Source: a virus. From it: DNA of 52,233 bases. Positions 6,271-14,382 of the stretch are shown in pieces (position 1 is the stretch's first letter; each line of letters opens with the position of its first letter). The notes beneath the pieces were generated by a model. That model made no database searches. It saw only the letters and a list, made by a program, of their open reading frames with translations, and had not been told where the DNA came from. The stretch is from the IMG/VR virus record IMGVR_UViG_3300046515_000113, positions 1 to 52,233 of that record. One strand, 5' to 3'. A program made the position numbers and the translations under genes.

Positions 6271-7887
6271 TCAAAGTTGGTTGAGGATTCGCCGGCCGAT
6301 CCAGCGAACGACGGTGACAGCCTTGCTGTTGCCGATCGCCTTATAGCGTGGGCCGTCCGGGCACTCGCTGGCAGGCTTGCCGCGCCATGGGATGAGCGTG
6401 TAGTCGTCGGTCATTCCCTGGAGGCGTTCGCACTCGCGAGGGATAAGGCGGCGAACGCTCGAACCGCCGATGAGCTGACCTGTCCAGGCGTGTTCGGCCT
6501 TGACGTTTCCATGATTGGCGCCGAGCGTTCCCGATATCTCTGCAACCATAACGGCATGCTGGCTCCCTTGATCAAGGGTGTACATGGGCTCACCAGGCTC
6601 TGCGATTCCGAGTCCATTCTGGTCTTTGCCTCGCGTGGCGTTCTGGATCGCGAGCACAGCATTCTCCGCACCATTATTTCGGCCAAGCGTATGGGCTTGT
6701 TCGTAGCGGACATCGGGATCCTGAGTACCATGGACAACCAAGTGGCTGTGCCCGTGGTTCGCGTCTTGGCCTGAGCAACCCTGAAGTCTCCCGTAACTGG
6801 CATCCAATGTCGCAGTGACGCATGGAATGTCGTCATAGCTATAGCCGCCGGACTTTCTCGAACCGCCCGCTAAGGTCGGCGCCACAACAAAGTGTCCCGC
6901 TGCTGCTCCATCTGGGCGGCCGCCAGCACCGCCGCTGAATGCATGACTGGTGAGAGCACCCGCTACCTCTGGGTGAACGAAGAACGTCTCGCTTTCCATG
7001 TCGAGTCGGGTGTCCTTCGCTGTGAGCGTGGCAGACCGTTCGACCGATCCGCCCAGACTGTGCCCGCCGAACGCCGGCACACCGCAGAACACACCAACCG
7101 CCGGGCCTTCGTCGCCCTCGCAGTTCGGGCAGCCGTACTGCCCTAATGACTCGTCGAAGGTGTATCCGCAACCGCACTGGAGCGCAGGGCCGAAAGGAGC
7201 TGATCCGGTAACGTCTTGCCCCTCGCCTCGGCGCGGCGCAGTATCCCGGCGCACGCCTTCTCGCTCAAAAAGTACCTCGGTGGGATCGAATCCGTCTCGA
7301 GCACTTGCGACAACGAACACACGGCGGCGTCGTTGGGCCAGGCCGAAATATTGGGCGTCCAGGATCCGCCACGCGATTGTTCTTTTGGGTCCATACACAC
7401 AACCAGCGTCCGGCCATTTCTTCCCTGAAGGCTGCAGTTCGCAGTCTTCCCCAGCAAGCGCGCCAAGAAAGCATCCGAAGGCGTTGCCTTTGTCGCTGAG
7501 GACGCCGAGGACGTTTTCCCAGACGATAACGCAGGGCGGCTTTCGCTGGCCTGCTCGAACATAGTCAACTGCATCTGCAAGCTCCACGTATTTGATGGTG
7601 AGGGCGCCGCGCGGGTCGGTGAGGCCTTCGCGCATCCCGGCCACGCTGAACGCTTGGCACGGTGTTCCGCCGACGAGGACGTCGGGCGCGGCGATCTTTC
7701 CGGCCAGCACCTGGGCCCCGAGTTTTGTCATGTCGCCGAGGTTCGGCGTGTTCGGGTAGTGATGGGCCAGCACCGCGCTGGGGAAGGGTTCGATCTCGGC
7801 GAACCATGTGGCGCGCATGCCGAGCGGCTTCCACGCAAGCGTTGCAGCCTCGATGCCAGAGCAGACCGAGCCGTATTCGATTTCCAT
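6271..7887 (-). CDS. C5-cytosine DNA methyltransferase (Dcm type)
   Basis: The 538-residue enzyme has the ordered motifs of a 5-methylcytosine methyltransferase: motif I VCSGIEAATLAW (SAM binding, residues 8-19), motif IV GGTPCQAFS with catalytic Cys77, motif VI ENV (124-126), motif VIII QRRRRVFVVA (185-194), motif IX RRLIPRECERLQG and motif X AIGNSKAV. The long region between VIII and IX is the target-recognition domain and carries a zinc-ribbon-like CxC...CxxC (Cys238/240/253/256). No partner nuclease is nearby, so it probably protects phage DNA from host restriction. The start at 7887 has GAGG seven bases upstream. Confidence 0.95.
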   Translation of the reverse strand: MEIEYGSVCSGIEAATLAWKPLGMRATWFAEIEPFPSAVLAHHYPNTPNLGDMTKLGAQVLAGKIAAPDVLVGGTPCQAFSVAGMREGLTDPRGALTIKYVELADAVDYVRAGQRKPPCVIVWENVLGVLSDKGNAFGCFLGALAGEDCELQPSGKKWPDAGCVYGPKRTIAWRILDAQYFGLAQRRRRVFVVASARDGFDPTEVLFEREGVRRDTAPRRGEGQDVTGSAPFGPALQCGCGYTFDESLGQYGCPNCEGDEGPAVGVFCGVPAFGGHSLGGSVERSATLTAKDTRLDMESETFFVHPEVAGALTSHAFSGGAGGRPDGAAAGHFVVAPTLAGGSRKSGGYSYDDIPCVTATLDASYGRLQGCSGQDANHGHSHLVVHGTQDPDVRYEQAHTLGRNNGAENAVLAIQNATRGKDQNGLGIAEPGEPMYTLDQGSQHAVMVAEISGTLGANHGNVKAEHAWTGQLIGGSSVRRLIPRECERLQGMTDDYTLIPWRGKPASECPDGPRYKAIGNSKAVTVVRWIGRRILNQL

Positions 7888-7963
7888 AGGGGATCCTCGC
7901 CGGCTGGCGTGATTCGTAGAAGTGGGGTATGTATCTCTGAACTCACACTGGCAGGAGGCCGAC

Positions 7964-8152
7964 ATGAGGTTGCAGAGCGATGTAGATGCGCTGGCGGCGA
8001 TCGAAGAAGACGCCAAGGCAATGCTGAAACGGATAGGGCTGCCGGACGACGCGGTGAAGCTGGAGATGGTCGTGTTCCTTCGGGAGGTGATCGACCTGGC
8101 CAGCTACATGGAGTCGAAGCATCGGCTGGTTGAAGCGCCGGCGTTCGTCTGA
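7964..8152 (+). CDS. Small phage protein, divergent from the methyltransferase
   Basis: A 62-residue, mostly helical acidic protein (DALAAIEEDAKAMLKRIG, then MVVFLREVIDLASYME). A strong ribosome site, AGGAGG, lies five bases before the ATG. With the next gene it forms a short rightward unit in an otherwise leftward arm. Function unknown. Confidence 0.6.
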   Translation: MRLQSDVDALAAIEEDAKAMLKRIGLPDDAVKLEMVVFLREVIDLASYMESKHRLVEAPAFV

Positions 8153-8220
8153 GCTGGCGCATTGCCCGCCGTTGCGGTATTTGTGTTCGGCCCGGCATGG
8201 GGCCGGATCAAGGAGTGAAA

Positions 8221-8688
8221 ATGTCAGCTACTGCGGAAATGCTTTTCAATCTTCAGAAATTCCAACTGCTCACGCTTTTTACGAGTGGTCGCCCAGGCAA
8301 AAACATCACACCCGCTTACGCATATGCTTGGGACAATGGCGTTTACCCGATTGGTAATGATGCTGCGTCTTGGCACGAACCCTACAAAGATCAGTTTGTA
8401 ATTAGCGAAGAGCAGGTTTCTGAGTTGGCAGGTTTTCTAGACAAAAAGTGGTTAGAGAAGGAGAAAATCTCGTTTTACGAACTCGAGGATCATTACGATA
8501 TTCAAGGCCTCGCTAGCTCTGGATCAGAGTGGGAGCGGGGAACGCTGATTGACGCTTGCCACTATTTTTATCTGCTTGGCTGGTTTGATGAGGACTTTTG
8601 GACAGGGCTTGTCGGGCATTCAGATTGCCCGTCTGAGTCTCACTCTATCCGGCGCGAGTTCAAACCTGAGGACGTGTATTTCCTTTAA
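8221..8688 (+). CDS. Hypothetical protein, probable moron
   Basis: A 155-residue protein rich in aromatic and acidic residues, with AAGGAG before the ATG at 8221. The segment ISEEQVSELAGFLDKKWLEKEKISFYELEDHY looks like a folded helical domain. The gene is AT-richer than the recombination genes and runs against them. It ends convergently with the next gene in a shared TTAA. No family recognised. Confidence 0.65.
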   Translation: MSATAEMLFNLQKFQLLTLFTSGRPGKNITPAYAYAWDNGVYPIGNDAASWHEPYKDQFVISEEQVSELAGFLDKKWLEKEKISFYELEDHYDIQGLASSGSEWERGTLIDACHYFYLLGWFDEDFWTGLVGHSDCPSESHSIRREFKPEDVYFL

Positions 8689-9041
8689 GGACTTGGGGTG
8701 ATTATTCCATCGCCTGGGTCGGCAGCGAGTTCGGCCATGCTCTTCTCGTAAAATGCTCGCGACACCTTTTCGCTTGGTTCATAAGGTGTCGTGACATTCC
8801 GCAGCATCCAAGCCTGCGTTTCGAGGTCAGCGTCGATCAGGTTCTTCAGCAGCCGCTGGTGAATGTCCTGCTGATTGTTGATGCCGTGCGCTTTCATCAC
8901 CGCCTTCAGGTCAGGCTTGAACACACCCGCGACTTCAACCGTAAACTTCTCGACGCCCAATGCAGCGTCCTTTGCTGCAGCCTTCTCGCGCTTCCTGCGC
9001 TGCTTCTTGGCTTCCTCCGTCAGTTCCTTTTCCTCGGCCAT
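8685..9041 (-). CDS. Hypothetical basic/helical phage protein
   Basis: The 118-residue protein starts with a charged, Lys/Ala-rich helix (EEKELTEEAKKQRRKREKAAAK) and continues with HGINNQQDIHQRLLKNLIDADLETQAWMLRNV, possibly a small DNA-associated fold. AGAGG precedes the start. Inside it lies one of the three 36-bp dyad elements (8758-8793), encoding the stretch TTPYEPSEKVSR. Function unknown. Confidence 0.65.
   Translation of the reverse strand: MAEEKELTEEAKKQRRKREKAAAKDAALGVEKFTVEVAGVFKPDLKAVMKAHGINNQQDIHQRLLKNLIDADLETQAWMLRNVTTPYEPSEKVSRAFYEKSMAELAADPGDGIITPSP
8758..8793. repeat. 36-bp dyad element, copy A
   Basis: Arms CGCGACAC (8758-8765) and GTGTCGTG (8786-8793) are separated by exactly 20 bases, the same geometry as at 18644 and 25054. 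One base in the right arm differs from the perfect complement. It lies inside a coding sequence. Confidence 0.65.
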
Positions 9042-9116
9042 GGCCTACCTCTTCAATTCCGCTGGCCGGCAAGTCCAGCCAGGTCTGTCGTTTGCGTTGT
9101 TGGGGTCTGGAACGTC

Positions 9117-9581
9117 TCACGCTGCAACCTTCACCTGATGCCAGGCGCCGGCGGCGTAGAACAGCTTCGCGGCTTGGGCTTCGTCCATCGAGATCTCGTC
9201 GGGAATGGCGATCCAGCCTGATGCAACCAGATGGGTCGGGTTGGCGCTGTTGCGCAGCTCAAGGTAGTAATGCTCGACGGCGTCGGTCAGGCGCTCAACC
9301 TTGTAGAAGCCTTCTGGCGAGATCTCGACCGACTTGATGTACTCGGCGCCGCGCTCGTCTCGACACATGGCGGCGATGTAGATCGTCCAGCGGTAGGAGA
9401 AATCGAATATCGCGTTGGCGATCGCCAGACTGCGGATCTGCCGGCAACTCTTCCAGTTCGCCATGATCTGGCTGCCGCTGGGGTCGATGTTTATCACCGC
9501 GACGTGGTTGGTACGCAGCAGCGCCCGGCAACTGCGTTCTGCCCGGGCGAAACCGTTGTTGGGTTTGCGCTTCGACTTCAT
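9117..9581 (-). CDS. Hypothetical phage protein
   Basis: A 154-residue protein with a basic N-terminus (KSKRKPNNGFARAERSCRALL), a beta-rich middle (HVAVINIDPSG, FDFSYRWTIYIAAMC) and a C-terminal helix (MDEAQAAKLFYAAGAW). The start overlaps the stop of the preceding gene (ATGA, 9578-9581), so it belongs to the exo/recT operon. No function assigned. Confidence 0.7.
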   Translation of the reverse strand: MKSKRKPNNGFARAERSCRALLRTNHVAVINIDPSGSQIMANWKSCRQIRSLAIANAIFDFSYRWTIYIAAMCRDERGAEYIKSVEISPEGFYKVERLTDAVEHYYLELRNSANPTHLVASGWIAIPDEISMDEAQAAKLFYAAGAWHQVKVAA

Positions 9582-9820
9582 ATCGCGTCCGCCATTTTTC
9601 GCAGAGCCTTGCGGTCGGCGGCCGATATCGGCTTCGGCCGACGCTTGAGGACCGTTTCAGGGTCTACCCAGTCCCGCCGTGCAGGCCTGGGCTTTATCCG
9701 GGTCGCCGGGAACTCTTTGAAGGTGCTGCCGGGTCGCGCCCTGAAGTCGGCCATCGCAGCCGCGATTCGATCCGACTCAGTCTGCTTTTCACGAACTGCG
9801 TTTAGGTTGAGGCTGATCAT
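9578..9820 (-). CDS. Small basic phage protein
   Basis: An 80-residue, Arg/Lys-rich protein (RIKPRPARRDWVDPETVLKR) preceded by AGGAG. It lies directly after the nuclease gene and is coupled to the next gene by ATGA. The charge suggests nucleic-acid contact, but no motif is visible. Confidence 0.65.
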   Translation of the reverse strand: MISLNLNAVREKQTESDRIAAAMADFRARPGSTFKEFPATRIKPRPARRDWVDPETVLKRRPKPISAADRKALRKMADAI

Positions 9821-9822
9821 GC

Positions 9823-10491
9823 TCAGGCTCCTAATCGATGGGCTTGTGCCCGCGCTTTATCCGCTACTTCGTCAACCATCCGGCCAAGCTCCAAATTGAA
9901 CTGGACCAGCTCTTGATGAAGCATCGCGATGTACTCGTCATCGCGCTTGATGGTCTCGATGTACAGGCGGCAGTCTTCATCTTGTCGCGGATCGAAGGAC
10001 AGGAAATCCCACCATTCCCGGCCCGTGACGAACATGCAGCCCTGAACCTGCGGCTTGTGTTCGTCGGGCATTCCTTCGAGCCAGGTACGGACGTGAACGG
10101 CCTCATTGAAAGGACACTTCGACTCAATTCCGCCGTCTTCGCCAATCAAACCGTCCGGCGAGCAGCCCAGCCAGTCATATTTTGGGTGAACCACAAAGCC
10201 CGACTTGATGACGGTATTGCCGGTCAGGATTTCGTAAAAGTCGTGGCTCGACTGCTCGACCTCAGTACCCCATGCCATCGACTTGCTGCTGACCGAATGC
10301 TTTGATCGGTTGGCCAGTCGCTCGAAAGCCAGCTCTCGCATATAAGTGGTGCGAGCCGCGAGTGGCTTGCGCTTTCCGTGCTTGTCACGATCACCCCAAG
10401 CAATCACATCCTTGAACCTGCTTGCCGTTAGGCGCCCGCTGCGGTCTTGATGCCACTGCTCGGTGCGCTGAAGGTCTACTGAGGCGTTCAT
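9823..10491 (-). CDS. Lambda Exo/YqaJ-type exonuclease
   Basis: The 222-residue protein has the YqaJ/lambda exonuclease signature: LTASRFKDVIAWGD near residue 21, WGTEVEQSSHDFYE at 75-87, then SPDGL with Asp113 and ESK with Glu123 and Lys125 of the PD-(D/E)xK active site. It should resect double-strand ends 5' to 3' to expose single strands for the RecT annealase encoded just upstream. The two genes overlap by ATGA (10488-10491). Together they form the phage homologous recombination pair. Confidence 0.9.
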   Translation of the reverse strand: MNASVDLQRTEQWHQDRSGRLTASRFKDVIAWGDRDKHGKRKPLAARTTYMRELAFERLANRSKHSVSSKSMAWGTEVEQSSHDFYEILTGNTVIKSGFVVHPKYDWLGCSPDGLIGEDGGIESKCPFNEAVHVRTWLEGMPDEHKPQVQGCMFVTGREWWDFLSFDPRQDEDCRLYIETIKRDDEYIAMLHQELVQFNLELGRMVDEVADKARAQAHRLGA

Positions 10492-11468
10492 TGATCGCCG
10501 TCCTGCAGATCGTTGTCAGCACTGACGTTCGAGCTTTCATTGAGGGTTGTGAACTCTGCTTCGATTGTCTGTGCAATCGACTTCAGCTCACCGTGACGTG
10601 TCACGCCAATAGCACCACGTTGCTGCGGCTTCAGCGCCTTCCATGCTTTTTCGTAGCCTTCAATACCTTGCTCTTGAGCGATCTTTTTGAGCTGCTCGAA
10701 CAAGTCCGTAGTTGCGTCGGTTGTGTCGCCCTGAGGAACCGACGCGGCTCCCACATCTGCTGGCTTCTCGTTGGTAGATCGGGGGGTAACATCCGTTTCC
10801 GGAGGCGCGTAGCCGTCGTCCAACTCGTCACGTGTGTACACGCCCAGAATCACGTCGGGGCAATACAGACGAGCCCATTTTTTGAGGGCCAGGTACGCGA
10901 TCTGCTGCTTTGGATCGTCCGCCCATAGCGTAGAGTTTCGGGTTCGTGCCTGAGTCATCAAGGTGGTCAGTTCGCGGGGAGCGTCTTCACCCTCGAAAGT
11001 AGCCCAGACGCGGACACCAAGCCCTTTCTCGTCGTTGATGTTCCAGTTTGGAACGCGGTACTTTTTCGGATGCCCGTGATCATCCGTTTGCTTTTTGCTT
11101 TCGATTTCACGGAAGTTGCCAATGATCTTGTCCCAGTCGCCAAACCACTCGTAATGGATCCGATCAAGGGTCGGCGCTCGCGTGGTGATGACTGCATTGA
11201 CCAGCTGCGCTTCATAGCTCAGTTGGCCACCGTTCACGATGAACGTCTTCTGCGCCACCTGAAAGGGGTTCATACCCCATTGCATGGACTGCATGATCAC
11301 TGCCATGCAGTCGGCAGTGTTGCCGTGGAAATGCTTCGGCAGGGTGGTTTTGCCGCCTGCCATGATGGCCGCGAGTTCAGTCATCGACTGCATGCTGTCG
11401 CGATTGAGGATCAGGCCCGTCGGGCTAGTGTCCATTGGTACGGTAGCAATCTGGGTTTGAGCGTTCAT
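10488..11468 (-). CDS. recT: RecT-family single-strand annealing protein
   Basis: The 326-residue protein matches the RecT/RedB group in character: MAVIMQSMQWGMNPFQVAQKTFIVNGGQLSYEAQLVNAVI near residues 55-95 and DDPKQQIAYLALKKWARLYCPDVILGVYT near residue 190, followed by a variable acidic tail. It should pair complementary single strands made by the coupled exonuclease. The start at 11468 has GGAG six bases upstream; an ATG four codons earlier lacks a good site. Confidence 0.9.
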   Translation of the reverse strand: MNAQTQIATVPMDTSPTGLILNRDSMQSMTELAAIMAGGKTTLPKHFHGNTADCMAVIMQSMQWGMNPFQVAQKTFIVNGGQLSYEAQLVNAVITTRAPTLDRIHYEWFGDWDKIIGNFREIESKKQTDDHGHPKKYRVPNWNINDEKGLGVRVWATFEGEDAPRELTTLMTQARTRNSTLWADDPKQQIAYLALKKWARLYCPDVILGVYTRDELDDGYAPPETDVTPRSTNEKPADVGAASVPQGDTTDATTDLFEQLKKIAQEQGIEGYEKAWKALKPQQRGAIGVTRHGELKSIAQTIEAEFTTLNESSNVSADNDLQDGDQ

Positions 11469-11523
11469 TCCTAACTCCATAGCCGACGACTTTGGCCGGC
11501 CTCCGGGGTGATTTCAGGGTTTG

Positions 11524-12681
11524 TTAGAACGACAGGGCGCGCAGCCAGGCCGAGGCCTCGTCATTGGTGACGCAGAAGGCCATGGCCACGACCTCGACCA
11601 CTTCGCCGGCGCTCGGCATGTTCGAGTCAGCGACTTCGTGAGCCGCTGGAAGCGGAACAACTCCCGATGCAAATGCTGGCGATGCGTCGGTAACGGCGGT
11701 TGTCGTGATGATGTCTGCAACCGAAGCGGGTGCTGCAGCCAGTGCGCGAAGACGAGCCAGCTCTTCTTGGTCACGCTGATATTGCGCATCGCGTTCGCGC
11801 TGCTGGCGCTGCTGTTCTTCTTGCTGCTCACGTTGCTGGCGTTGTTGCGCTTCCATGTCGCGGCGCTGCTGGTCGAGTTCATCCTGCTGCTTCTTCAAAC
11901 GCAGGCGATCTTCCTCAGCGCGCTGCTTGCGCAACTCCTCTGCTTCTGCATCGGCGAGGCGTTGCTTCTCACGCAGCTCGTCCAGCTCTTTTTGTTGGGC
12001 CAGTAGCTTGGCTGCCGCCTCTTCGCGGTCAACAGCAGACCATTGCAGCGCTTCAAGCTGATCAATAGCATTGTCGCGGGCGATGGTGGCTTCAGCTTCA
12101 AACTCGGCGTATTCGTCTGGCAGGATTACCGACTCTTTGACGCTTTGAAGCACGGCTGCAACATCGGCAGCACTGCGGCTTGCGTACGCTGCTGCTACAG
12201 AGCTGAATCGGGTAATTTTTTTCCGGATGACCTCGACACGTTCAGCCTCGACACGCTCGCGCTCTGCTTTGGCGTCAGCGGCGCGCTTTTCTTCGGCCTT
12301 GATTGCCTCGTCTATAGGCGCTTCGATCGCCAGAACTCGATCCTTCAGCGCCTCGCCAAACTCTTTGACTTGGTTGACGCGAGCCTGGGCCTCTTTGACT
12401 TTCTGCTGATACGGGACGAGTGCGGTCTTGGTGGTGTTTGCCAAGGCGTAGCGCACGTCCCGGATGTCGACCCGCACTTCCTTGGCGTTTGCCAGCCCCT
12501 CACTGGTCGAGCAGTCAACGACGAGCTTCGCGTAGCTGGTTTCCAAACGGACGATCTGCTCCTCATGCGGCCGATACTCGGCGATATCGGTAACGGCAAC
12601 TGCAGGGACTACAGGGTTCTCTCCGGCTTCACTCAGATCGAGATCGGCCGATACGGGGGCTTGTTTGGCATTTGCGGACAT
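11524..12681 (-). CDS. Long coiled-coil phage protein
   Basis: The 385-residue protein has a globular N-terminal part to about residue 120 (VTDIAEYRPHEEQIVRLETSYAKLVVDCS). A long coiled coil follows at about 120-320, rich in Glu, Arg, Ala and Gln, with Gln/Arg/Glu-only stretches. The C-terminal 60 residues form a small domain. It stands upstream of recT with AAGGA before the start. Phage recombination operons often hold such a protein and its role is unclear; an SMC- or nuclease-accessory function is possible. Confidence 0.75.
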   Translation of the reverse strand: MSANAKQAPVSADLDLSEAGENPVVPAVAVTDIAEYRPHEEQIVRLETSYAKLVVDCSTSEGLANAKEVRVDIRDVRYALANTTKTALVPYQQKVKEAQARVNQVKEFGEALKDRVLAIEAPIDEAIKAEEKRAADAKAERERVEAERVEVIRKKITRFSSVAAAYASRSAADVAAVLQSVKESVILPDEYAEFEAEATIARDNAIDQLEALQWSAVDREEAAAKLLAQQKELDELREKQRLADAEAEELRKQRAEEDRLRLKKQQDELDQQRRDMEAQQRQQREQQEEQQRQQRERDAQYQRDQEELARLRALAAAPASVADIITTTAVTDASPAFASGVVPLPAAHEVADSNMPSAGEVVEVVAMAFCVTNDEASAWLRALSF

Positions 12682-12724
12682 GACGATTCCTTGCCGCGCC
12701 GAGCGCAGCTTGTGGTGGTGTTGT

Positions 12725-12841
12725 TTATTGAGTAATGCGGTCGGCGAGGGCGCTTAGCAGCATCAAGAGGGTGTAAACGCCGATGGCGGAGAACGAGCCG
12801 CGCCGAATCAACAGACGACGCGCTCGCTGAAGACTGGTCAC
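12725..12841 (-). CDS. 38-residue single-pass membrane peptide
   Basis: Starting at a GTG that overlaps the stop of the preceding tiny gene (GTGA, 12838-12841), this frame encodes a basic head (SLQRARRLLIRRGS) followed by one hydrophobic helix (AIGVYTLLMLLSALA). The basic-then-hydrophobic layout and the coupling support translation, although there is no clear ribosome site of its own. Function unknown. Confidence 0.4.
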   Translation of the reverse strand: MTSLQRARRLLIRRGSFSAIGVYTLLMLLSALADRITQ

Positions 12842-12963
12842 CGGAAAACCCGGTAGGTGGTTGAGTGCGGCACTTCGCAGACACCAGACGAATCGCGTGC
12901 CGTCGTGTAAGCGGCCATCCCGGCGACGAGGACGGAGGCGAGGATCCAGTAGGCAAGCTTCAT
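12838..12963 (-). CDS. 41-residue secreted or membrane peptide
   Basis: The frame begins in an ATGA overlap with the preceding gene (12960-12963). It opens with a signal-like segment (KLAYWILASVLVAGMAAYTTA) and ends with a short polar tail containing one Cys. It is coupled to the next tiny membrane peptide by GTGA. Small early membrane peptides of this kind can act in superinfection control, but this is inference. Confidence 0.45.
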   Translation of the reverse strand: MKLAYWILASVLVAGMAAYTTARDSSGVCEVPHSTTYRVFR

Positions 12964-13154
12964 GGTCGAACCCTCGCGGCAATGCGACCGCCTTTCATGG
13001 TCACCGACAGGCGCTGCGGGAGACTGGAAACAAGCTCCTCTCGCTTGCGGCCGATCACCTCGTTGAAGGGCAGGCCGAAACCGAGGATGGCGATGCGGCG
13101 CTCGATGTCATCGAGCTGTTCATCGACCAGCGTTTTTACTGGTGGCGTCGTCAT
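12960..13154 (-). CDS. Small phage protein
   Basis: A 64-residue protein with a helical acidic first half (LVDEQLDDIERRIAILGFG) and a basic C-terminus (RLSVTMKGGRIAARVRP). It overlaps both neighbours by ATGA, placing it firmly in the leftward operon. No function recognised. Confidence 0.6.
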   Translation of the reverse strand: MTTPPVKTLVDEQLDDIERRIAILGFGLPFNEVIGRKREELVSSLPQRLSVTMKGGRIAARVRP

Positions 13155-13384
13155 GCTGCAGCTCCTTGCGTGATCGAATCGTTGTAGGAGGCGTAGATCT
13201 GATCAATCCGCGCCCGGTAATGCCGGTGCTCATCGTTATCAATGGCACGCAGCAAGAAGGCGAGGGTGATTGCAGATGTTGCGGCGGCGCTGGCGTTGGG
13301 CTGTCCAAGGTCGCGGATCATGTTTTCGATCTCGCCCTCGATCCAGGTGATCGCCGTCTGGTGATCTCGCTGCTGAACGTTCAT
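13151..13384 (-). CDS. Small phage protein
   Basis: A 77-residue helical protein (AITWIEGEIENMIRDLG, then SAITLAFLLRAIDNDEHRHYRARIDQIY). It is coupled by ATGA to both neighbours. Function unknown. Confidence 0.6.
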   Translation of the reverse strand: MNVQQRDHQTAITWIEGEIENMIRDLGQPNASAAATSAITLAFLLRAIDNDEHRHYRARIDQIYASYNDSITQGAAA

Positions 13385-13617
13385 TTCAACCCCCAGAACT
13401 CGCCGTAAGCGACCACTGCTGCCGCGACTCGCTTTGCCCGCGCCCTACGGTCGACGAGCTCCTGAGCGGCCATCAGCGCTTGACGCTGTGTGCGTTGCTG
13501 CTCGGCAGCTTCGTAGTCGTGAAAGTCTTCAACCTTCGGCGCTTTCGGGCGCCCCCAATCGTCATAGCGCCTGTCCCACTCTCGGGCCTGCGCACTGTCT
13601 GCATAGCTGGTTGCCAT
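13381..13617 (-). CDS. Small phage protein, first of the coupled chain
   Basis: A 78-residue charged protein (SYADSAQAREWDRRYDDWGRP, then EQQRTQRQALMAAQELVDRR). The start at 13617 has GGAGG five bases upstream. A long hairpin (13657-13712) precedes it in the transcript. The following genes down to 12725 are linked by four-base overlaps. Function unknown. Confidence 0.6.
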   Translation of the reverse strand: MATSYADSAQAREWDRRYDDWGRPKAPKVEDFHDYEAAEQQRTQRQALMAAQELVDRRARAKRVAAAVVAYGEFWGLK

Positions 13618-13656
13618 GATCGCCTCCGTGGTGGCGGGTGTTGATTCAACAAAACT

Positions 13657-13712
13657 CGGATGCACTCATCCGCTCCGCTGGTTGCCGTTGGGCGCGGAGG
13701 TGAGTGCATTCG
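13657..13712 (-). other. Long RNA hairpin upstream of the small-gene chain
   Basis: CGGATGCACTCA (13657-13668) pairs with 13701-13712 (one G-U). Inner arms CTCCGC (13673-13678) and GCGGAG (13694-13699) extend the stem. No T-run follows on either strand, so a translational or processing element is more likely than a terminator. Confidence 0.4.
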
Positions 13713-14218
13713 GGATTGGTCGGGGGAGGGTGGCCCGGTCTCGCTGCTGGCGACAGTCCGGGCTTGCATCATCAAGTTGTGTTCGTGCGCTGGGGTGGCC
13801 TACCTCATTCGGCCGATGCGCGGTGACATCGACGGCCTACTGTCCGCTGCCTGTATGAGTGATGGGCGACGGCCTTCAGGCTTGCCGCGCCGCGCAGGTG
13901 AGTCGGTCACTGTTACATGATGGTCATCCTCCTATTTCTTACTCACTGGGCAGGCAGTGGCCACCTATTGAATGGGGTGATGCAGATGGCCGGAGCTGAT
14001 CCCGGCATGACTATTAGCGGCCTTAGTGACACCGGAGTTTCACCGGGGCGAAGGTTTCAGCCGCTTATTCTTGGACTCGCCGTGGCCATCTGGGCGCTTA
14101 CTCACTCTACCGTCCACGATTCCCGCGATCCCTCAGGTCTTACACTTGCCCGTCAGCCCGGGCATTCATCTGCGTGTTGCGTTGATGCAGGTGGGCGGTT
14201 ATAGGCCGCAGTTTCGTC
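13713..14218. other. Gap of about 500 bases without a supported gene
   Basis: Frames open on either strand here lack ribosome sites and look like noise. An isolated AGGAGG on the minus strand is followed by a four-codon frame only. The stretch is part of the leftward early transcript between the tRNA-like element and the small-gene chain. I see nothing else in it. Confidence 0.4.
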
Positions 14219-14356
14219 CGCATCGGGGTGTGATTTGGTAGGGATTCGAACCCAAAAGAACTACGTCGATTTCGGCAGCGCTACCTAGTCGACACCACCC
14301 CGCACGCAGGGCGCCCCTGATCCGCCGAGGCAAACTCCAAATCACACCCCGATGCG
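14219..14356 (-). ncRNA. tRNA-like element with a 20-bp terminal stem
   Basis: Read on the minus strand, the ends form a perfect 20-bp stem (14337-14356 with 14219-14238). Two bases inside the 3' arm sits GGGTTCGAATCCC, the hallmark tRNA T-arm with loop TTCGAAT. A long arm (GTCGA...TCGAC around GGTAGCGCTGCC) lies between, like a large variable arm. A normal D-arm, a seven-base anticodon loop with U33 and an encoded CCA cannot be fitted. It is therefore tRNA-like, a relic, or a structured RNA mimicking the T-arm and acceptor stem. Confidence 0.4.
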
Positions 14357-14382
14357 CTCTCATAGAGAGGATCGGGCAGTTA

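Noticed and set aside
5737-6774. Long plus-strand frame of 345 codons
   Set aside because: Antisense to the 5584-6225 gene and the methyltransferase, whose motifs are unmistakable on the minus strand.
13473-13775. Minus-strand frame of 100 codons
   Set aside because: Pro/Arg/Ser-rich and without a ribosome site; it overlaps the real small gene 13381-13617 in another frame and includes the long hairpin.
13917-14204. Plus-strand frame of 95 codons
   Set aside because: No ribosome site, antisense to the early leftward transcript and no recognisable protein character.
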